In this document: piece by piece, positions 4,072 to 11,249 of the stretch
Numbering within the stretch: position 1 is the stretch's first letter
Layout of the letters: each line of letters opens with the position of its first letter
From: Tardiphaga sp.
GTDB taxonomy: Bacteria > Pseudomonadota > Alphaproteobacteria > Rhizobiales > Xanthobacteraceae
Length of the DNA stretch: 11,525 nucleotides
NCBI GenBank assembly: GCA_014377915.1
Contig: JACMOT010000567.1
Location: forward strand, 1 to 11,525
Direction: 5' to 3'
The notes under the pieces: model-generated
What the model saw: the letters and a program-made list of their open reading frames with translations, nothing else
Told to the model about the DNA's origin: nothing
Database searches by the model: none
Translations under genes and position numbers: made by a program

Positions 4072-6456
4072 CTACGCCGCCCTGGTTTTCTTGCCGTCCT
4101 CGATGGCGCGCCAGACCCGCTCGGGGGTGAGCGGCATGTCGAGGTGCTCGACGCCGTAGTCGCGCAGCGCATCGATCACCGCGTTGACGACGGTGGCGAG
4201 GCTGCCGGCGCAGCCGGCCTCGCCGCAGCCCTTGGTGCCGAGCGGATTCGACTTCGCCGGCGAGGGATGGTTGCCGACCTTCATCAGCGGAATGTCGCCG
4301 GCGCGCGGCAGCGCATAATCCATGAACGAACCGGTGATCGGCTGGCCGGAGGAATCGTAGCTGACTTCCTCCATCAAGGCCTGGCCGATGCCCTGCGCCA
4401 CCCCGCCATGGAGCTGGCCGGCGACCAGCAGCGGATTGACGATGGTGCCGAAGTCGCTGATCCCGGTGTAGCCGACGATCTTGATCACGCCGGTCTCGGG
4501 TTCGATCTCGACCTCGGCGACGTGGCAGCCATTCGGGAAGGTCGAGGCGACGTCGGATCCGGTGTGGTCGACATCGAGCGAGGACGGCACGCCCTCCGGC
4601 GTGCGGCCTTCGCGCAGCCGCTGCGACAGCTCCATGATATCGATGCTGCGGTCGGTGCCGGCGATGGTGAAGCGGCCGGCGCGGAATTCGATGTCGGCCT
4701 CGGAGGCTTCCATCAGATGCGCGGCGGCGGCCTTGCCCTTGCTGATGATGATGTCCGAAGCTTCGACGATGGCCTGACCAGATGCGGTGATCGAGCGCGA
4801 GCCGCCGGTGCCGTTGCCCATGCGCACCAGATCGCTGTCGCCCTGCACCAGCTGGATGGCGTCGAACGGCACGCCAAGCTGCGATGACAGCACCTGCGCG
4901 AACGGGGTCGCGTGGCCCTGGCCGTAATCCAGCGTGCCGGTGGTCAGCGTCACCGTGCCGTCGGCGTTGAACACCACCTTGCCGAGCTCGCCCGACGGCG
5001 GCGCGGTGACTTCGAGATAGCAGCCGACCGCGATGCCGCGCAGCTTGCCGGCCTTGCGGCTTTCCTTCTTGCGCCTGGCGAAGCCGGCATGGTCGGACAT
5101 GTCGAGCGCCTTGGCGAACACGCCCTGGAAATCGCCGCTGTCATAGGTCACGCCCGAGGCCGCCGCGAACGGCATCTGCGACGAATGGATGAAGTTGCGC
5201 TTGCGCAAAGCGAGGCGATCGATGCCGATCTCGTCGGCGGCGCGATCGATCAGCCGTTCCATGTAATAGTTCGCCTCGGGGCGGCCGGCGCCGCGATAGG
5301 CGCCCATCAGCGTCATGTTGGTCAGCACGCATTTGATGTCGACCGACAGCAGCGGGGTCTTGTAGACGCTGGCGAGGTTCTTGGCGGTGTTGAGCGACAG
5401 CGGCCCGGGAGCGACGCCGCTGATATAGGCGCCGAGATTGCCGTAGCCGGTGAGGCGCACCGCGAGGAACTTGCCGTCGCTGTCGAGCGCCAGCTCGGCA
5501 TGGATGTCCTGCGAGCGGCCCTGGCTGTCCGACAGAAAACTGCCGGAGCGCCCGTCCAGCCACTTCACCGGCCGGCCAAGTTCCTTCGCCGCGTGCAGCA
5601 GGCAGATATATTCGGGATAGCTGATGTTCTTCATGCCGAACGATCCGCCGACATTGGCGGTCAGGATCCGCACCTTGTCGGGCGCGACATTCAGGGTCTT
5701 GGCCAGCGTGTTGCGGTTGCCGGCGACGCCCTGGGTCGGCACCTGGATCACATAGCGGCCGCCGGCCTTGTCGTAGGACGCCAGCGCGCAGCGCGGTTCC
5801 ATCGTCACCACCGCGACGCGGGTGTTGTTGATGTCCAGTCTGGTGACATGGGCGGCGGCGGCGAAGGCGGCTTCGACCTTGTCGGTGTCGCCATAATGAT
5901 AGTCCAGCGCCACATTGTCGGGGATGTGATCCCACAGCACCGGGGCGCCGGGCCGGGTGGCGGCCTCGCAATCGGTCACCGCGGGCAGCGCCTCGATGTC
6001 GAGCTCGACCGCCTCGGCGGCGTCGCGGGCCTGCGCCACGCTATTGGCCACCACGAAGGCGACGGGGTCGCCGACGAAGCGGACCTTGTCGGTCATCAGC
6101 GCGGTGCGGTTGGTCTGCAGCAGCGCTGAGCCGTCGCGGTTCTTCAGCGGCAGGCCGCAGGTGAACGGACCGTAATTGGCGGCCTCGAGATCGCGGCCGG
6201 TCCAGACGCCGTGCACGCCGGGCATCGCCCGGGCGGCGGTGGTGTCGATGTTGCGGATGTGGCCATGGGCATGCGGGCTGCGCACGATCCAGGCATGAAG
6301 CTGGCCGGGCAGGTTGAAATCGTCGGTATATTTGCCCTTGCCGCGGACCAGGGTGTCGTCTTCCTTGCGCCGCACGGGCTGGCCGACGCCGTATTTCTGC
6401 ATGGCGATCGCGTTGTCGACGGTCGAGCCGGTATGATCTTGCATTGCCAAATCCAT
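4072..6456 (-). CDS. Molybdopterin hydroxylase large subunit, form II CoxL / xanthine dehydrogenase family
   Basis: This 794-residue catalytic subunit belongs to the molybdenum hydroxylases (aerobic CO dehydrogenase, xanthine dehydrogenase, aldehyde oxidase). An N-terminal domain begins near YGVGQPVRRKEDD (22-34). The molybdenum cofactor-binding half carries GGSFGMK (270-276), AYRGAGR (386-392), GQGHATPFAQ (512-521) and the catalytic glutamate in GCGEAG (E746). AYRGAGR defines form II; true CO dehydrogenase has AYxCSFR, so CO oxidation should not be assumed. Length is normal for a free-standing large subunit. The flavin and iron-sulfur subunits it should need are not adjacent: ppx is divergent and the other neighbour converges. 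The frame extends upstream only to a TTG at 6513, which overlaps a likely -10. ATG 6456 is preferred, giving the usual short N-terminus. The substrate is unknown. Confidence 0.92.
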   Translation of the reverse strand: MDLAMQDHTGSTVDNAIAMQKYGVGQPVRRKEDDTLVRGKGKYTDDFNLPGQLHAWIVRSPHAHGHIRNIDTTAARAMPGVHGVWTGRDLEAANYGPFTCGLPLKNRDGSALLQTNRTALMTDKVRFVGDPVAFVVANSVAQARDAAEAVELDIEALPAVTDCEAATRPGAPVLWDHIPDNVALDYHYGDTDKVEAAFAAAAHVTRLDINNTRVAVVTMEPRCALASYDKAGGRYVIQVPTQGVAGNRNTLAKTLNVAPDKVRILTANVGGSFGMKNISYPEYICLLHAAKELGRPVKWLDGRSGSFLSDSQGRSQDIHAELALDSDGKFLAVRLTGYGNLGAYISGVAPGPLSLNTAKNLASVYKTPLLSVDIKCVLTNMTLMGAYRGAGRPEANYYMERLIDRAADEIGIDRLALRKRNFIHSSQMPFAAASGVTYDSGDFQGVFAKALDMSDHAGFARRKKESRKAGKLRGIAVGCYLEVTAPPSGELGKVVFNADGTVTLTTGTLDYGQGHATPFAQVLSSQLGVPFDAIQLVQGDSDLVRMGNGTGGSRSITASGQAIVEASDIIISKGKAAAAHLMEASEADIEFRAGRFTIAGTDRSIDIMELSQRLREGRTPEGVPSSLDVDHTGSDVASTFPNGCHVAEVEIEPETGVIKIVGYTGISDFGTIVNPLLVAGQLHGGVAQGIGQALMEEVSYDSSGQPITGSFMDYALPRAGDIPLMKVGNHPSPAKSNPLGTKGCGEAGCAGSLATVVNAVIDALRDYGVEHLDMPLTPERVWRAIEDGKKTRAA

Positions 6457-6511
6457 CAAATATCGGTTTTCCCGCGGTTTCGCCCGTTGTGGCGCCCCGG
6501 TAGCCCACCCC

Positions 6512-6539
6512 AAATAGGCCAGCGCGGCGGCGCCGACAA
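6512..6539 (-). promoter_or_regulatory. Candidate promoter of the CoxL-like gene
   Basis: Read on the minus strand, TTGTCG (6534-6539) and CTATTT (6512-6517) are 16 bp apart. CTATTT matches the rhizobial -10 consensus CTATAT at five of six positions. Transcription would start near 6505, leaving about 50 nt before ATG 6456 and excluding the TTG at 6513 as a start. Confidence 0.4.
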
Positions 6540-6573
6540 CGCATGTTTGGGCATGGCCCCGTGCGGCGGGCTG

Positions 6574-6601
6574 TTGCGCTGCCCCCCGTGCCTGCTAAAC
6601 T
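6574..6601 (+). promoter_or_regulatory. Candidate ppx promoter
   Basis: TTGCGC (6574-6579) and TAAACT (6596-6601) are 16 bp apart, and the latter is preceded by TGC as in extended -10 sites. Transcription would begin near 6608, at or just before ATG 6610. That favours ATG 6655 as the translated start unless the mRNA is leaderless. Confidence 0.4.
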
Positions 6602-6654
6602 TTACGTGAATGGATATTTCCATGTCGGCCCGCGGGCCGCGGAAAGCAGACGGA

Positions 6655-7716
6655 ATGGACGATGACACGCGGCTTCGCGACGCCCCCGCGGCGCGCGGGG
6701 GTGTGCAGGGATTGGCGGCGGCTGCCGGGCGCGGCGCGAAAAGTCATGCGCCGGACGTGTATGCCGCGCTCGACCTCGGCACCAATAATTGCCGCCTGCT
6801 GATCGCCGCGCCGAGCGGCGACAACTTTCGGGTGATCGATTCGTTTTCCCGGATCGTTCGGCTCGGCGAGGGCATCTCCACCACCGGAATGATCAGCGAG
6901 GCGGCGATCGCGCGGACGATCGCCGCGCTCGGCGTCTGCCGCGACAAGATCGAGCTGCGCGGCGCGCAGCGGCTGCGCCTGATCGCCACCGAAGCCTGCC
7001 GCGCGGCGTCGAATGCCGACGCCTTTCTGGCCCAGGTCGCGCGCGACACCGGTATCACGCTGGAGATCATCGACCGCGAGACCGAGGCCGCGCTGGCGGT
7101 GATCGGCTGTTCGCCGCTGCTCGATCCCGGCGGCCGCGGCGCGATCCTGTTCGATATTGGCGGCGGCTCCAGCGAGCTGGTGCGGATCGAACGCGACCCC
7201 GCCGATCCCGACGCCAAGCCGCGCATCAAGGCCTGGATGTCGATCCCGCTCGGCGTGGTGACGCTGGCGGAGAAATTTGGCGGCCAGTCGGTCAGCCCGG
7301 AGTGCTACGCCGGGATGGTCGAGGAGGTGGCGCGGCATGTGGCACCGTTCGCAGCCGAGCATGCCGGCGACCTCGGCGGCATGCATCTGCTCGGCACTTC
7401 GGGCACGGTGACGACGCTGGCCGGCGTGCATCTCAGCCTGATGCGCTATGACCGCCGCCGCGTTGACGGCGTCTGGATGAGCCATGCGGAGCTCGATTCG
7501 ACCATCGCCGGGCTGATGGCAATGAATTTCCAGGAGCGCGCCGCCAATAATTGCGTCGGCCCGGAACGTGCCGACCTGGTGCTGGCCGGCTGCGCCATCC
7601 TGGACGCGATCCGCGCCGCCTTTCCGCTGCCGCGGCTGCGGGTGGCCGACCGCGGCCTGCGTGAGGGCATGCTGGTGGAAATGATGCGCGCGGATGGCGC
7701 GATCCGGCTCGCCTGA
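6655..7716 (+). CDS. ppx: Ppx/GppA-family phosphatase (exopolyphosphatase, short form)
   Basis: Enzymes of this family release phosphate from the ends of polyphosphate or the 5' phosphate of pppGpp, linking phosphate reserves with the stringent response. The 353 residues form only the actin-like two-lobed fold: DLGTNNCRLLIA (40-51) is the first phosphate loop, ATEACRAASN (112-121) follows, IIDRETEA (138-145) contains the probable catalytic glutamate, FDIGGGSSELV (166-176) is the second phosphate loop, and LGTSGTVTTLAG (246-257) closes the site. The C-terminal HD domain of the 500-residue enterobacterial Ppx is absent, as is usual for this short type. ATG 6655 is preferred: GGAAAG lies 8-9 nt upstream, and the promoter seems to start RNA near 6608. 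ATG 6610 would add 15 residues. rlmE follows after 65 bp on the same strand. Sequence cannot separate polyphosphate from pppGpp as main substrate. Confidence 0.93.
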   Translation: MDDDTRLRDAPAARGGVQGLAAAAGRGAKSHAPDVYAALDLGTNNCRLLIAAPSGDNFRVIDSFSRIVRLGEGISTTGMISEAAIARTIAALGVCRDKIELRGAQRLRLIATEACRAASNADAFLAQVARDTGITLEIIDRETEAALAVIGCSPLLDPGGRGAILFDIGGGSSELVRIERDPADPDAKPRIKAWMSIPLGVVTLAEKFGGQSVSPECYAGMVEEVARHVAPFAAEHAGDLGGMHLLGTSGTVTTLAGVHLSLMRYDRRRVDGVWMSHAELDSTIAGLMAMNFQERAANNCVGPERADLVLAGCAILDAIRAAFPLPRLRVADRGLREGMLVEMMRADGAIRLA

Positions 7717-7781
7717 TGGGGTGCGCCTTTTCCGGCACGGTGTGCTAGAGATCGCGTCAACCCGAACAAAAGCACCTCGAT

Positions 7782-8492
7782 ATGGCTAAAGACACTACCG
7801 GGCGGCTGCACGTCACCGTCAAAAGCGCCGGCAGGCTCAAGCACTCGTCCAAACTCTGGCTCGAGCGCCAGCTCAACGATCCCTATGTGCAGCAGGCCAA
7901 GCGCGACGGCCTGCGCTCGCGCGCGGCCTACAAGATCATCGAGATCGACGACAAATACCGCTTTCTGAAGCCGGGCATCTCGCTGGTCGACCTCGGCGCC
8001 GCCCCCGGCGGCTGGAGCCAGATCGCCGCCAAGCGGATCGGATCGGCCGAAGGCCGCGGCCAGGTGATCGCCATCGATCTGCTGGAAATGCCCAACATCC
8101 CGGGCGTCACCTTCGCGCAGATGAACTTCCTGGACGACGGCGCGCCCGCCAAGCTGTTCGAGATGATGGGCGGCAAGGCCGATGTGGTGCTGTCCGACAT
8201 GGCCGCCAATACCACCGGCCACCGCAAGACCGACCAGTTGCGCATCGTCGGCCTCGTCGAGGACGCCGCGGCGTTTGCCGCCGACGTACTGAAACCCGGC
8301 GGCACCTTTGTCGCCAAGGTTTTCCAGAGAGGTGCCGACGCCACGCTGATGACGCAGCTGAAGCGCGACTTCACCGCGGTGAAGCACGTCAAGCCGGCCT
8401 CCAGCCGCAAGGATTCCTCGGAGCGCTACGTGGTGGCGACCGGGTTCAGGGGTATCGTCGGCGAGAAGCGCATGGGGCAGGGCGAAGAGTAG
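7782..8492 (+). CDS. rlmE: 23S rRNA (uridine-2552-2'-O-)methyltransferase
   Basis: RlmE (FtsJ/RrmJ) methylates the ribose of U2552 in the A-loop of 23S rRNA, late in 50S assembly, using S-adenosylmethionine. The 236-residue protein has the SAM loop VDLGAAPGGWSQ (69-80) and the catalytic tetrad K51, D139, K179 and E214. The spacing of the last three (40 and 35 residues) equals that of the E. coli enzyme. A basic N-terminal extension of about 13 residues relative to E. coli, rich in Lys and Arg, is common in rhizobial proteins and may aid rRNA binding. It follows ppx by 65 bp, a pairing I recall as common in alphaproteobacteria, so co-transcription is likely. CTAGAG (7745-7750) in the gap could be a -10 of its own promoter, but no good -35 accompanies it. 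The ribosome binding site is weak. Confidence 0.97.
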   Translation: MAKDTTGRLHVTVKSAGRLKHSSKLWLERQLNDPYVQQAKRDGLRSRAAYKIIEIDDKYRFLKPGISLVDLGAAPGGWSQIAAKRIGSAEGRGQVIAIDLLEMPNIPGVTFAQMNFLDDGAPAKLFEMMGGKADVVLSDMAANTTGHRKTDQLRIVGLVEDAAAFAADVLKPGGTFVAKVFQRGADATLMTQLKRDFTAVKHVKPASSRKDSSERYVVATGFRGIVGEKRMGQGEE

Positions 8493-8506
8493 GCTGCAGA
8501 CTGTTC

Positions 8507-8529
8507 GGTGGGTGGAGCGAAGCGAAACC
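8507..8529. repeat. Fragment of a dispersed repeat
   Basis: GGTGGAGCGAAGCGAAACC and flanking bases resemble a short intergenic sequence I recall as abundant in Bradyrhizobium. It begins 14 bp after the rlmE stop, directly before the larger inverted repeat. Recognition rests on memory, with no second copy in this window. Confidence 0.35.
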
Positions 8530-8547
8530 TATCAAGTACCAGCCGAT

Positions 8548-8627
8548 GTAGCCCGCATGAGCGTAGCGATATGCGGGGCCCTCGGAGTTCCAGGCTTCCC
8601 CCATCTCGCTGCGCTCATGCGGGCTAC
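8548..8627. repeat. REP-like inverted repeat pair between rlmE and the MFS gene
   Basis: Two 30-bp arms (8548-8577 and 8598-8627) are inverted copies with three mismatches, separated by 20 bp. Each arm can also fold on itself: in the left arm CCCGCAT (8552-8558) pairs with ATGCGGG (8571-8577). Two head-to-head REP hairpins of this kind are typical of mobile REP doublets moved by REP-associated transposases. The position between two convergent genes suggests it also serves as a bidirectional transcription end. Confidence 0.7.
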
Positions 8628-8642
8628 CCCTGCGTCGCCCGA

Positions 8643-10118
8643 TCATCCCAGCTTCTGGTCGCGCGCTTCTTCGGTACCTTCGGAGCCGAGTTTGGCGGCG
8701 GCGTTTTCGGCGCCCTTGCGGCTGGCGATGTCGATCACCTTGCGGCCGGAGATTTCGTGGCCGGCGTCGTCGGGCATCTGCCAGAAGAAGTAGGCCGAGG
8801 TCGCCGAGATCAGCGACACCACCAGAAAGGCCGGTGCGAAATCGGCCGCGGTGAGGGCGCTCATGCCCTTGATCAGCATGCTGGATTCCACGCACAGCGC
8901 GCCGACCGCGACGCCGGCGGAGATCGACAGCTGCTGGTTGACGCTGACCAGCGTGGTGGCGCGGCTCATCTGCGCCGGCTCGACCTCGGCATAGGCCACG
9001 GTGTTGATGGCGGTGAATTCCAGCGAGCGGAAGAAGCCGCCGACCACCAGGATCACCAGCATCAGCGTCAGCGGCGTCGTCACCGTGAACAGCGCGCAGA
9101 CCGCGAGGAAGACCGAACTGGCAATGGCATTGACGGTCATCACATTGCGGAAGCCGAAGGTGCGCAGGATCCGCGCCGCCAGCGTCTTCATGCCCATCGC
9201 GCCGACCGCCGAGCCGAAGGTGATCAGGCCGGAGCGGAACGGCGACAGGCCGAAGCCGACCTGCAGCATCAGCGGCAGCAGGAACGGCAGCGCGCCGATG
9301 CCGAGCCGGAACAGGAAGCCGCCGATGATCGCGGCGCGCAGCGTCTGCAGCCGCATCAGCGAAAAATCCAGCACCGGCGACGCGGTGCGCCGGGCGTGTC
9401 GCACATACATGGTCATCGACAGCGTCCCGACCCCGATCAGAGCGGCGACCACTGGCCATGGCAGCAGGCCGAGGCCGGCGACGGAAGCGCCGAAGGCGAT
9501 ACCGCCGAGTCCTATTCCGGCGAGGATCAGGCCCCACAGGTCGAACCGTTCCGGATTGTCGCTGCGGATCGGGTCGATGAAGCGCAGCGCCAGGAAGATG
9601 CCGAGGCAGCCGATCGGGATGTTGATCAGGAAGATCCAGTGCCAGGAGAAATAGGTGGTGATGAAGCCGCCGAGCGGCGGCCCGATCACCGGCCCGACCA
9701 GCGCCGGCACCGTCATCCAGGCCATCGCATTGACCAGCCCCTTTTTGTCGATCGAGCGCAGCAGCACCAGCCGTCCGACCGGCGTCATCATCGCGCCGCC
9801 GATGCCCTGGATGATGCGGGCGATGACGAAATCGGTCACCGAGCCCGACAGCGCGCAGCCGATCGAGCCGACCATGAAGACGCAGATGGCGATCGAGAAC
9901 ACCGCGCGGGCGCCAAAACGGTCGGCGGTCCAGCCGCTCGCCGGGATGAACACCGCCAGTGACAGCAGATAGGACGTGATCGCCAGTTTCAGCGTCAGCG
10001 GGCTGGTGCCGATATCGGCGGCGATCGCCGGCAGCGAGGTCGCGATTACCGTCGAATCCATGTTTTCCATGAACAGCGCGGACGCGACGATGAGCGGGAT
10101 CAATCGTTCTTTGTTCAT
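8643..10118 (-). CDS. MFS transporter, DHA2 (EmrB/QacA-like) drug exporter
   Basis: This 491-residue inner-membrane protein should export toxic compounds in exchange for protons. It has about 14 hydrophobic segments. TM1 carries FMENMDSTVIATSLPAIA (16-33) with the membrane-embedded D21 typical of DHA2 exporters. Motif A, GWTADRFGAR (62-71), lies in the loop after TM2. GPVIGPPLGG (142-151) is the antiporter motif C in TM5, and WHWIFLINIPIG (159-170) is the usual TM6 signature. The last 40 residues are hydrophilic and charged. ATG 10118 is preferred because the protein then begins just before TM1; the frame extends to a TTG at 10154, adding 12 polar residues. No membrane-fusion (EmrA) partner or local regulator is adjacent, so it probably works alone. 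The substrate cannot be inferred. The gene converges on rlmE across the REP-like repeat. Confidence 0.92.
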   Translation of the reverse strand: MNKERLIPLIVASALFMENMDSTVIATSLPAIAADIGTSPLTLKLAITSYLLSLAVFIPASGWTADRFGARAVFSIAICVFMVGSIGCALSGSVTDFVIARIIQGIGGAMMTPVGRLVLLRSIDKKGLVNAMAWMTVPALVGPVIGPPLGGFITTYFSWHWIFLINIPIGCLGIFLALRFIDPIRSDNPERFDLWGLILAGIGLGGIAFGASVAGLGLLPWPVVAALIGVGTLSMTMYVRHARRTASPVLDFSLMRLQTLRAAIIGGFLFRLGIGALPFLLPLMLQVGFGLSPFRSGLITFGSAVGAMGMKTLAARILRTFGFRNVMTVNAIASSVFLAVCALFTVTTPLTLMLVILVVGGFFRSLEFTAINTVAYAEVEPAQMSRATTLVSVNQQLSISAGVAVGALCVESSMLIKGMSALTAADFAPAFLVVSLISATSAYFFWQMPDDAGHEISGRKVIDIASRKGAENAAAKLGSEGTEEARDQKLG

Positions 10119-10285
10119 GGAGAATTCTTCGTTTCCGGGGCTCTGTCGGGCCAAGGCCGGTGATTCTTCAGGACGGCGCGCGGGCGCTTTAACATCCCGT
10201 CGCCGGCGCGGCCATTGGCCACAGGAGCATGGCTCCTAACGGCTGCGTGAGCGGCGGTATGGTTCCACGACGCGGAGTTGACGGC

Positions 10286-10315
10286 TTGACGCGGTATCGC
10301 GTAATGCGATTTAAT
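10286..10315 (+). promoter_or_regulatory. Promoter of the toxin-antitoxin locus
   Basis: TTGACG (10286-10291) and TTTAAT (10310-10315) each match the sigma-70 consensus at five of six bases, with an 18-bp spacer. A second TTGACG lies 8 bp upstream (10278-10283). The start site would be near 10321, about 20 nt before the toxin ATG. It is the best promoter in the window and is overlapped by the two operators. Confidence 0.65.
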
Positions 10316-10332
10316 AAATCGCGCAACGCGAT
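10296..10332. promoter_or_regulatory. Two tandem palindromic operators over the toxin-antitoxin promoter
   Basis: ATCGCGTAATGCGAT (10296-10310) and ATCGCGCAACGCGAT (10318-10332) differ at two of 15 positions. Each is an inverted repeat, ATCGC-N5-GCGAT. Their centres are 22 bp apart, about two helical turns, so two dimers would bind the same DNA face. One site lies in the -35/-10 spacer and reaches the -10; the other covers the likely transcription start. This is the expected layout for autorepression by the downstream XRE antitoxin. Confidence 0.72.
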
Positions 10333-10339
10333 AACGTAG

Positions 10340-10581
10340 ATGAAACAGATCGGCTTTACGTCCGCGGCTTCTCGTCAGTGGCGCAAGCTCAGCGCAGCTA
10401 CCCGCGCGCAGATCGATCTGAAGATAGTGAGTTATGCCGAAACGGGCGTCGGCGACATCAAGGCGCTGAAGGGCGTCGAGGGTTTGAGGCTGCGTGTTGG
10501 CGATTGGCGCGTGTTGTTCACGGTCGATGGCGAGAAATCACCATTCATGCGGTGGGTCATCGCCGCGACATCTATGATTGA
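10340..10581 (+). pseudogene. RelE/ParE-type toxin gene with a one-base deletion
   Basis: The first 66 codons encode a typical RelE/ParE/HigB-superfamily toxin: LKGVEGLRLRVGDWRVLFTV (43-62) is the conserved beta-sheet core, with the arginines that contact mRNA or target. The expected ending, ITIHAVGHRRDIYD then TGA (10579-10581), is present but in the -1 frame. The frames join after codon 66 (AAA, 10535-10537). GAG-AAA-ATC would read straight through, so one A is missing from the run. As sequenced, the ribosome misses the toxin stop and continues into the antitoxin, giving a 219-residue fusion ending at 10999. The substituted tail (SPFMRWVIAATS) lacks the conserved C-terminus, so the toxin is probably inactive. 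Alternatives are a sequencing error with an intact 80-residue toxin, or rare ribosomal slippage. Toxin-first order is as in HigBA-like pairs. Confidence 0.75.
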
Positions 10582-10588
10582 GGAAACC

Positions 10589-10999
10589 ATGGCCAAGGCC
10601 GGTACCGTCAGAGCCAACGTCCAGTTCATCCAGACGCCAGCCGGCGACGATCTCGCGATTTTGCCCCGCGCCGATTATGACCGGCTGGTCGCGCTCGCCG
10701 CGGAGGCGCAGGAAGATGCCGACGCCAGCCGGGTGGTTCGCGCCTCCCTTCGTGCGGTCAAGGAAGGCCGCGAGGTTGTGCTGCCGATATCGGTAGCCGA
10801 CCGTCTCGCCGGTGGCGACAATCCGGTCCGGGCGATCCGCGAATGGCGGGACATGACACAGGGCGAATTGGCCGTCGCCGTCGGCATCAGTCAGAGCTAC
10901 TTGTCGGAGATCGAGACCGGCCGACGCAAGGGACCCGCCGGACTGCAGAAGAAATTTTCACGCGCGCTCGGCGTGCCCACCGATCTTTTGATCGATTAG
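10589..10999 (+). CDS. XRE-family antitoxin of the toxin-first TA locus
   Basis: This 136-residue protein has two parts. The N-terminal 60 residues (FIQTPAGDDLAILPRADYDRL, then an acidic helix AAEAQEDADASRVV) are where toxin binding is expected. The C-terminal helix-turn-helix of the Cro/CI type spans about 80-133: MTQGELAVAVGISQSYLSEI (89-108) is the two-helix unit, followed by ETGRRKGP. GAGGAAA (10580-10586) provides a good ribosome binding site overlapping the original toxin stop, 2-8 nt from ATG 10589. The antitoxin can therefore start independently of the damaged toxin frame, although the ATG is also in frame with it. It should neutralise the RelE-like toxin and repress the promoter through the operators at 10296-10332. 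The antitoxin role is inferred from context and domain type. Confidence 0.82.
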   Translation: MAKAGTVRANVQFIQTPAGDDLAILPRADYDRLVALAAEAQEDADASRVVRASLRAVKEGREVVLPISVADRLAGGDNPVRAIREWRDMTQGELAVAVGISQSYLSEIETGRRKGPAGLQKKFSRALGVPTDLLID

Positions 11000-11249
11000 G
11001 CGGCCAGGGGCGACCAGAAGCGTCTGACATGCCCTGGGAAACGACAGGTCCAAACCGTCAGATCCGGTCGCCGTGGTCGCAAAATACCGTGCATGGCTCC
11101 CAAACGCTTTGAATCGTCATCACACCATGCTATCGACCACCGCCAACCCCCCTATGGGCTTCGATTCGACGACGGTGCCATGCATCGCCGGGCAATTGGC
11201 TCATCCCGAGGTTATAGCGCGGCGACTTTGCCGCTGAATGGAGTTGGCA
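11000..11249. other. Intergenic region upstream of guaB
   Basis: No gene is visible in these 250 bp. A candidate guaB promoter is TTGAAT (11109-11114) with TATCGA (11131-11136), 16 bp apart, the latter preceded by TGC as in extended -10 sites. Another -10-like element, TATAGC (11213-11218), lacks a partner. No intrinsic terminator follows the antitoxin gene, so some read-through into guaB is possible. Confidence 0.35.

Noticed and set aside
4912..6129. Open frame of 405 codons opposite the CoxL-like gene, and another at 4033-4887
   Set aside because: Composition is low in complexity (Gly/His/Arg/Asp) and the opposite strand has all the family motifs.
8508..9962. Open frame of 484 codons opposite the MFS gene
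   Set aside because: It is the shadow of a GC-rich gene: His/Arg/Asp-rich with no recognisable domain, while the opposite strand encodes a textbook transporter.
10119..10154. TTG start adding 12 residues to the MFS protein
   Set aside because: The added residues are polar and precede TM1; the ATG at 10118 gives the usual family N-terminus.
10532..10540. Programmed -1 ribosomal frameshift in the toxin gene
   Set aside because: GAGAAATC is not a canonical slippery heptamer, and no clear downstream stem or pseudoknot was seen. It is not fully excluded.
10340..10999. Natural single-gene toxin-antitoxin fusion
   Set aside because: The conserved toxin C-terminus and stop survive in the -1 frame and the antitoxin has its own ribosome binding site, so a lost base explains the data better.
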